Source of the DNA: Entoloma clypeatum
Taxonomy: Eukaryota; Basidiomycota; Agaricomycetes; Agaricales; Entolomataceae
Reading direction: 5' to 3'
NCBI GenBank assembly: GCA_963565915.1
Contig: OY751492.1
Coordinates: 2,728,001 to 2,792,000, forward strand
DNA: 64,000 nucleotides
Part shown: positions 55,201 to 64,000 of the stretch, one piece after another
Layout of the letters: every line of letters begins with the position of its first letter
Position numbering within the stretch: position 1 is the first letter of the stretch
Made by a program: the position numbers and the translations under genes
The notes under the pieces: generated by a model
Told to the model about the DNA's origin: nothing
The model's input: only the letters and a program-made list of their open reading frames with translations
Database searches by the model: none

Positions 55201-58200
55201 GTTGCTTTTTGTATTGCTCTGAACAAGGCCACACCTCATACCAAGGCGACCCCTCCCACAAATGCGGTTCGCGTCCTCAATGCTATATGCTGTGATCGAA
55301 TAAAGGTCACTGCCAGCAACTTGCCACTTCACGCATTCGGTTCTCATTCCGCCACCATTGCACAGCCTAAATATGTTGAATCTGTCCGTCTGCCCGCACG
55401 GTCCCGCCGTCCCCGTTCAGTGGTTGATCACAGGATACAGCGCGTTTTCGGCCCCAGACTCCATTCACCCTGGCACAGTAGCAAGAAAACACCCAGTGCT
55501 CTTAAGTGCACCAACTATCGTCATCGCGGTCAGAGCAGGTCTCCTAAAACCCTTCTACAATAATGCCTCGCACTTGGGTCTTTGAATTTAAAGACTGCCG
55601 GAGATCTGGGACACGCTGTCGTTCCCATACGACAGGATGAAGTGCTCCACTACCACCGTCGTTGTGATTGGCTATATCCAGCCCGGAGAAGGGTCGACCG
55701 CCGTCGCACCAAAACACATTCGATAACATATTGGGTCAAAGGTCCTTCCTCTGTATCCACAAGCGTGTATGTCAACTTCTGACATCACACATTATAAGCA
55801 TTATGCTTCAGAGATCTAAAGTTTCATCAAGGGTTCAAGTCCAACGTGTCAGATCAAGTATTCTGCTTTTACAAGGTACCAGCCACATCTTTCATGAGTG
55901 AGTTCCAATATCTTTCTGACATTGTACGACCAAACCATGATGAAGGGGAGCGAAAGCGCGTTTGGGCTCTTGCCTGTATCCAAGAGATGCCAGTAAATCC
56001 TCGTCCGCTTTCCTTAGACTGGCTTCGTTGAGGTGTGTCCCCGGAAGACCGAACCTACATAATGAGGGCGATCTTCATCTAACTTCTAAGTGTTTAGCAT
56101 CGCGTTTTCGATAATCGGGTTACTTCCTTCACTATACAATGCTCAGTGGCGGGGACCCGGCGATGGTTTGGGGGGTGGGTGTGGTTCTTGAGTTTCAAGG
56201 CTGGTGACTCATAACACGCCAGTGGGCAGTCGCGAGCTTTTTTCATTCTTTGCGTTGGTATGTCCACCAACTTCTGGAGGGGTGTGTACTTTTTCATAAT
56301 TCGCAGACAAACCTCTCACTTCTTTCCAATAGCTGTATTTCTGGACATACAGTCTATCTTCTCCGAATGGGATTCCCAAGTTGTTCCTTAACAGCACGGC
56401 TTCTGGTTGACACACGAATACGCGAGTATATCGTTACTCATGTAGCTTGGTCGATGGCTGATTCTTGCATGTAATATCCTTTAGCCCCATCATCAATAAT
56501 GCCGATGCGACTGTCCACAAGTGGATGCACGAACCTCGTTTGTAGGATGTCTGTTTTGGACTTGCAATATCTTCCCTTGACTCATTGGTGTTGAATTCAT
56601 TAGATGCTAACACCATAGGATCTATTACTGGTATTGCTTCAATTGCGCGTCACGGCGGCCGCAAATATTGGTCTTGGTGGAATTTTTGAGGCTACGACTG
56701 GGCAGACGTTGTGCGTTTCTACTGTTTTAAAATATCAGAGAAACTCACTTTTCTTAATGAAGTGGTGTGTGCGCACGCCGCCGTTGTACTATCGCCAATG
56801 GTCATCTGTTGTCTTGGGACTGTCCTTCTCGCACGCCTTCAGATCTACGTGACCTTGAATGTCCTGTGAGTTGAAGTGATGAACATGCATTCATCCCAAT
56901 TTTCCTGACTCTTCTTTAAACAATAAGCATGTGATCATTGCCTCTGTTTTTAGCCCTAGACTGATGACTGAGGCCCAGGCTCTTTTGATTTAAGTGTCTA
57001 CATCAGCGAGGAAGCTTCCAACGCAGCAGTGGCCGTTCCTTGGGCAATTGTATTGGCCATCATTGCGGGAACGGGCGCGTAGCTGCGACCACAGTGATCT
57101 AATTTACACTAACATCTTGCCGGGTTTTTTTTGTTTGCAGCCATCAACGTGCTCTCGCCTTTGCATGGGAACTGATTCTCGATAGCGCGCAACCCATGGC
57201 TCAGATCTTTTTGAATCTGAGCTTCGGTCAAAACGGCCCGCCGGCAATTTGGGCCTTTGTCGTACTTGTGCAGTAAGTCTTATGTCAACTTCGTTACATT
57301 TCTCACACCGACCTTCGATGTGCAAATATATGATGGGCTCCAGTTTATTTCCTACAAACTTCACGCCATGTTTGTTCATATTCCAACGGGTGTAGCTGTT
57401 GGCTGCTAGTCGCCAAACGTTTGCGTTCCGTCGTGATCTTGGTCGGTTGTAGTTCAATATACTTCAGGATGATACGTGTGATATCGTCGTGTCACTAGAT
57501 CACGCATCCTTTTAATCATGTTACATTTTAATTATGAACTAGCTCGCTGTGGCGCAAAAACATGATGCTCGCTGGTTGAATGAAGCTCTCATAGTCTGTC
57601 TTTAGGCCGGGAGTGCTTCTACTATAGCCCTCCTATTTCTTGAACGCGGTCACATGAGCAGGCCGTGTAGTCAGAAACAAAATCGCGTGCACTTGGTAAC
57701 CATACTTAAATAATCATCGATTCTTCTTCACCCACCGTCACCTACTGCCTTTCATACCACACCCTACCTATTATCATCATACCTCTTCAATACATCATGT
57801 TCTCCGTCAAAAAGATTTTTTCCTCCTTCTCCACAAATCCTATCGGCCCAGTCCGCTACCGCCACTACCACGACCCCACCGCCCGCCCTGTAGCCCCTAT
57901 AATCAACCGCCCCTCGCCACCCACCCGCATGAACACCCAAGTCAGCTTTTCGGACGATGAGCCGTCCACGACAAACACCTACCCCCGAACGCCCTACAAC
58001 ACGCCTGTTTTTCACTACTATGAGCGAAACAACCCCCTCCAACCTCCGTATAATACACCTGTGTCCGAATCGGAAATTCAGCTCAACGAAGTTTCGACAA
58101 CGCCCTCGGGTGGTATGTTTCCCCCCCCCCCCCTATTTCTTGCCCACGCCAGCCGCTAAAAGGATCATTTTGCAAGGCTCTCTCCCTCCCTTCGCTGAAT

Positions 58201-61200
58201 CTCCCAGTCGCGTCCAGATAGCGCCCGCCCGACGAAACTCAGACGATTCGATCTACGGCCGCGATGCGTACAACCCCCCTTCTCCTTCTCCTCAAGAAAT
58301 GAGCGGCCTACGTACCACCTGGGGTCGAAAAACCTTGCAACAAGTCCTTAAAGCGCCGACTCCCCGCAAGCCATTGGGAAGACAGATGCGCGCCCAGGCC
58401 TGAAACAAAACGCCTCCCAAAATTTTGCCGCACCCTCGCTTTTTATCAATGCTATCTTGCTTTCTCAATAGATTGTGTTCTGGATAACGGATACGGACCT
58501 AGGCTGGAATACGGAACTTGATTTTTTTTCGGGACGTGAACCTGCTGCTTTTGGCTATCTTGCTTTGGACTTGGACTGCCTGGACTTGGACTTGAATTTG
58601 GACTAGACTCTTTCTTCCGTGCTGTGTTATCTTCTTCCTTCTTGTATGTAGCCCCACGAGCTGGCCTCGTGGATTAGAATACCCAATGGTGGCGAAAAAA
58701 ACAACGTCAGTATACCCGGGAAACGGTAGGTGCGCTTTTCCCTCGTAGCTAGTCTGTCTGTCGCTCCCCGGACGAAACGAACGACGACCGACCGACCGAC
58801 CGACCGACCGAACGAACGAACGAACGACCGACCGAACGACCGAACGACCGAACGAAACGACCAACGACCGAACGAAACGACCAACGACCGAACGAAACGA
58901 TGACGACCAAACGACGACCGAGACGGCCGACGTGAGCGACGTAGAACACTCTCATACTCAGGAAAAGGTGGGTGGCCTTTATCCCGTAAGTAGTTCCGCG
59001 TAGATAGACGGTATCCACGGATACGTGCACCAGGTGAGTGATATTCACTGCGGAAAGATGTCACGAGGACCTTGGAGAATCAAACTACAATCCAGGTGAG
59101 TGACTTCATTCCAGAAGGATGTCACAACGACTTCGGGGAACACACGATACCATAGATGAGGACGGTTGAACCAGGTGAGTGACATTTATTTTAGAAAGAT
59201 GCCACGGGGACCTTCGAGTTGGGGAACCAAGCAATGCGGCAAATGATGAAGACGCGCGAACGTCAATGAAGATGCGTGAACAAGGACTGCCGATGGACTA
59301 AACGAAGATTGCCGATGAAGATGCGCAAATAATGTCCGAACCGATGACGGACAGCCGATGAAGATCATGACGAGGATTGCTGATGAACGGACGAAGGGCG
59401 GAAGACCCGCGAAATGGGCCATGAAGAAGCGGGTTCAAGAACCCAAGGACTTCGACGTCGACTACGCAACATCGCCTGGAAAAATGGCCTGGAAAAATGA
59501 GGGGGGCAGCATGCGGGCGAGCTAGAGGGAAACAGAACAACTATCGAGTCATGCAAATCACTCTCGTCATTTGCATACACACCTGCGAATACCTCGCTTC
59601 ATCAGCAACATCGCAACCGTGACAGTCACAGAGGGGAGCGGGGATATCCTCACATGTCAAGGATGGGCGAACAGAAGGTACCACGGGTGCTGGACTGCCG
59701 GGGGGATTGGGTGGAACTCGTCGGCAGGAAGTTCGCGGTCCAGAGGCGCAGGAAGGGCCAAGGGGCTCTAGATACTATTATTCCAGTCATGGCAATAAGC
59801 CTCCAAGCTTGCAGCTATGAAAGATGCCAATGAATCTGAAAAGCAAAGGAAAAGTCGTCGGACGGGCCCGACGACTAATTAGTGGCTTCAAGAAAGGTCT
59901 ACTTACTTTACAGGTGATAGCGGAAACTTGCTGTGGCGGAGCCCGAGGCCTCACAAGTCGATCATCAACTTGAACAACATTGAGTATATATACTAAACAT
60001 GTCCCGTCGCTGGAACATGCCGCCCTTCAATCAATCACGATCAACCCAGGACCCGTTAAAGTTCAACGTTGAGCCCCATCATGATGCACTTCTGCTGAAC
60101 ACTTCGAGTTGCTCCTTGTAAGCCTGCAGCTTACAACTGCATATATAGAGCCTGCTGGTTGGATCATTACTTGATTCAACTATGTGCCTTTTGGTGTAGC
60201 GGTCATGTGTGCAGGCTCTCTGACTGTCTTACATTCCTCTCACATGTAGCTCAATCGTACGCCATATACGAGGTGAACTTAGCAGGTGGAAGTGCTCAGG
60301 CTGGCTGGTTCACTTTCTGGTGCAGAAATCCATTGGACATCTAGAAGAGACTAGAACACATGGGGTCCACATGGTAAGCGAGGCAAGTCAAATCGCTGTA
60401 CACCGAAGAAACGGAAGATTGATGAGACCTACAGCGCTGCGGCAAATGATAGAACGATGGAAGGCCAAAGGTGACCAGTAGGATATTTACACGTACTCAG
60501 ACTCGGACAGGTTCCAGTCTGAACCGCTGCCATGTTGACCGATAAGCGGGCCATGAAACCTTTTAAACAGTGAGTACGAAGTGATCCAATGTAGCTGTCC
60601 AACCCGATGATCTGTCCTGTTCACCCTCTAGCACTGCTACTGGTCCTGTGTTGCAGCGTTTTCGGATCGGCGACTCGCCTTCCAAACGAAGCTCGAAAAA
60701 CATCCAATTTCAAAGTCATCATCCTTGGCGGTGGTGTCGCTGGAGTTATAGCTGCACGAACACTTCATGAAAATGGGATAAATGATTTCGTTATTGTTGA
60801 AGCACGAAACGAACTTGGCGGGCGTTTGAAGAGCATGAATTTTTCCGGAGTCACCCTCGAGCTTGGTGCCAATTGGGTTCAGGGCACTCAGACGGGCAGT
60901 GGACCTGTCAATCCGATATTCAGCTTGGTCAAAAAACACAAAGTCAAGACCCAATCCAGCGATTACACTTCTAGCATCAGTGGGATCTCACTTTTTCACT
61001 CGTGGATAGTGGCTTATTAGGCCGATTTGAAGCAACCTACGATCAGAATGGGCCTGTCGATTATTCGGATGTTTTCAATGCTTCCATCCAGGCATATACT
61101 AATTTGACAGTTCTAGCTGGTTTGTCCTCCCGTCCCAATCATGACTCACGAAAGCCCAATTTTTTTCTGTAGGTGGTCGAGTGCCACGAAAACTGGTCGA

Positions 61201-64000
61201 CGTATCGGCCAGAACTGCCTATACTATGCTTGGAGCGAAACCTCGAGATGCACACGCCAAGGCGTCTGAATATTATCAGGTTCAACCCTACCCTTGCACG
61301 GCCCAAATCGGCTGATGAGGTTGGCTAGTTTGATTTGGAATATGCCCAAACCCCAGCGCAAACCTCTGCGATTGCCTCTTCTTGGGTTGGTCAAAGATCA
61401 ACGAATGAAAAAGAAACTGACCATCTTTCCAGGCTAACAATTTCACCTTTGACCCAGACCAAGGCGGCTTTTCTGATGAGAACCTCCTGGCCCTTGATCA
61501 ACGAGGATTCAAGACAGTTATTCAGGAGGAAGCAAAGAAGTTCCTCGTTCCCCGCCAAATTCGGCTCAGAGCAACTGTCCAGACGGTTACTCGTTCTCCC
61601 AAAGGTGTCAGGGTCACCTTGAAGGATGGATCTTCAATTTCTGGGGATTTTGCCCTCTGTACTTTTAGCTTGGGGGTCCTTCAAAACGATGATGTCAAGT
61701 TTGAACCCGCCTTTCCAGGTATGTCCTCCTTGTCATCCGTCTCTAAGCAAGCTCCCAACCGATAGCAGAGTACAAGAAGGAAGCTGTCGCGAGCATGACT
61801 ATGGCAACCTATACCAAAATCTTCCTCAAGTTCCCTAAAAAGTTCTGGTTCGATACAGAGGTCAGTTGATACGGGAAAATGTCCAATACAAGCTGATGAA
61901 CATGTATCGTCGAAGTTTGGTCTTTATGCTGATCCCGAACGTGGCCGCTATCCGGTTTGGCAAAGTCTTGACCACAAGGACTTCCTTCCTGGGTCTGGCA
62001 TCTTATTCGTAACAGTCACAGTACGTCTCATGAATGATTGCAAGTGGTCTTTCCCGTTCATTCCATCTACTTCAGGGCGATTATTCAGAGAGGGTCGAAG
62101 CCCTCTCTGACGAGCAGGTCAAGGGCGAAGTCTTGAGCGTCCTTCACTCGATGTATCCGAAAACCACGATACCACCTCTCCTTGACTTCAAGTTCAATCG
62201 ATGGTTCTCAGATCCTTTGTATCGTGGATCCTATTCAAATTGGCCTCCTTCCTTTTCCAAGGAGCATCATGATAACCTTCGAGTGAACCTCGGTCGGTTA
62301 TATTTCGCGGGTGAGGCGACGAGCCAAAAATATTTCGGTATGCATCTCTTTGCTTCTTTCAGGATGACGTCGCTGATTTCGTCTTGCAAATACAAGGTTT
62401 CCTGCATGGTGCCTATTTTGAAGGTGAAAGCATTGCGAAAGATATGATACAATGCATCAAGTACGGCCGGTGCAGGGTATTAGAGCACGTCAAGGATGTC
62501 AAGAATGCAGGTTCACCTGGAATTAAAAACGCACACTGGGCCGGGGGCGAGAGATGCACTCCGAACCAACAGCTTATCTTTTGACGATATCGTACTAGAG
62601 TATGAACAGCTGACCCCTGAGTGAGAATGGTGACCGTTGTCTTTGAGTTCGTCTACTGTCAACTGTACTGGAAGAAAGAAAAATATCAAGAGGTCTGAGG
62701 TGAAATAGACATGGATCCGGAGTGCACATTTCACACTGGCATGACCCCCTAATTTGCGACAGTAGGTACGCACAGGCAATGGGTCCTAAAACCATTCTCT
62801 TGTACTGCACTTAACCCCCTGTGGGGCGAGGGATAGAAGACATCGGTTTAGTCAGATGCGCGCGGGATTGTATTCTAACTATTCACGGAGATCTGGGGCC
62901 AACATGAGTGCAAGGTTACCATAATTAAAAAGATACTTGATCCTAGTTTATTCACAGCGACTGGAAGGATATGCGTTTCGTTCCCCTGGGCATATCACTT
63001 CTCATCTTCAACCCCCATGTCACTCCCACCCGACGCCAGGTCGACATTCGGCACGGGACCCTTGAACCAATGGATGCCGCCATACTTCGGAAAGAAATAC
63101 CAAACTACGGACAAGAACATAATCCCGCCAAGGACGACAACGGTGTAATTCATATCCTGTGCCGTGGTCGTCGGAGAACTCGGGAACATGAATACGATGG
63201 ATATGAATGTCATGAATAGGACCGAACTCGTCGCTATTGGTAAACTCTGGTAACAAGTGGCCATGTCAATTGAATCAAAGATGACAGAATCGATACGCAC
63301 GAAGACTCCGAGAGAAAAGGGGCCAGGTTTGAAACTGTTGTTACCAAGGTACCGTGCAGCGATCGGTATGGCATACGCAACATACAGCCCAACAACAGAT
63401 AGAGAGAAGATGGCGTTGATAGCCTGCGGGCCAGCGAAGGCAAGCAATCCAAGTACTATTGCGAGCGTTCCATCAGAGATGACCGTGTTTATAGGCGTTC
63501 CCGTGTAGCTGTTCATCTTGTACAATAACCCGGAGAAAGGAAGTGCTGCATGGGGGGGAGAAGGGGAAATCAACAATACCAATAGGAAAAAAAGAGGGAC
63601 CGACCAGAGTCGCGACTGAACGCAAATGTTTGGCGGCTAGCAGCCAACAGCTACACCCGTTGGAATATCAACAAACATGGCGTGAAGTTTGTAGGAATTA
63701 AACTCACCATGCTGGAGCCCATCATATATCTCACATCGAAGGTCGGTGTGAGAAATGCAACGAAGTTGACACAAGACCTACTGCACAAGTACGACAAAGG
63801 CCCAAATTGCCAGCGTGCCTTTTTGACCAAAGCTATTCAAGAAGATCTGAGCCATGGGTTGCGCGCTACGGGAAAGCGATTCGAGATCAGTTCCCATGCA
63901 GAAAGCGAGAGCCATGTTGATGGCTGCAAACAACCAGCAAGGTGTTAGTGTAAATTATCACTTTGGTCGCAGCTACGCACCCATTCCCAGTACACCGGCA

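Overview
The window is nuclear DNA of a basidiomycete fungus, most likely an agaricomycete. Genes are dense and split by many introns of about 45-75 bp. They sit next to a transposon-rich block holding a tyrosine-recombinase (DIRS-type) retrotransposon, two Tc1 elements and several small inverted-repeat elements. Coding frames below were joined by hand at GT-AG (or GC-AG) junctions where phase and family conservation agreed; no alignment or RNA data were available.

Layout. 1-12.1 kb is mobile and repetitive DNA. It holds a decayed minus-strand DIRS retrotransposon (1-4905) carrying three nested small insertions, an 881-bp inverted-repeat element built around a 20-bp minisatellite, two dead Tc1/mariner copies (6658-8274 and 8662-10253), further short inverted-repeat elements and a TCGGA-rich repeat. 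12.1-25 kb holds a GEN1/Yen1-like resolvase, a tuberin (TSC2) homologue, a small secreted Cys-containing protein and an NCS1 nucleobase transporter. 25-42.5 kb holds a TKL-like kinase with a C-terminal zinc domain, an ACOT9-like acyl-CoA thioesterase and the SUV3 mitochondrial RNA helicase. This block appears twice, 25327-33823 and 34024-42520, separated by exactly 200 N. The repeat ends precisely at both edges of the gap, so it is most simply two overlapping contigs that were not merged. If so, the real locus has one copy and the window is about 8.7 kb too long.

42.5-64 kb holds mitoribosomal protein mS33 (sharing a 94-bp intergenic promoter with SUV3), a secreted polyamine-oxidase-like flavoprotein (copy A), a DUF89/ARMT1-family protein, a 610-aa Ser/Pro-rich orphan, a BolA-like protein, a Kes1/Osh4-type oxysterol-binding protein, an NHP6 HMG-box protein, a 188-aa orphan, a second amine oxidase (copy B) and an amino-acid permease running off the window end. 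The two amine oxidases belong to duplicated blocks that also carry fragments of mS33. The permease has a broken inverted relative at 57 kb. A 445-bp stretch that is identical between the amine oxidases, introns included, points to recent gene conversion.

Functional themes: mitochondrial RNA and translation (SUV3, mS33, ACOT9), iron-sulfur or redox biology (BolA), nutrient signalling (TSC2), and uptake or catabolism of nitrogen compounds (NCS1 transporter, permease, amine oxidases). Several genes share short divergent promoters. Gene structure is unusual: the DUF89 gene needs four exons of 9-13 bp, the NCS1 gene needs one of 13 bp, and three neighbouring genes (DUF89, BolA, OSBP) each appear to use one GC-AG intron. 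No tRNA, rRNA, CRISPR or virus-like gene was recognised.
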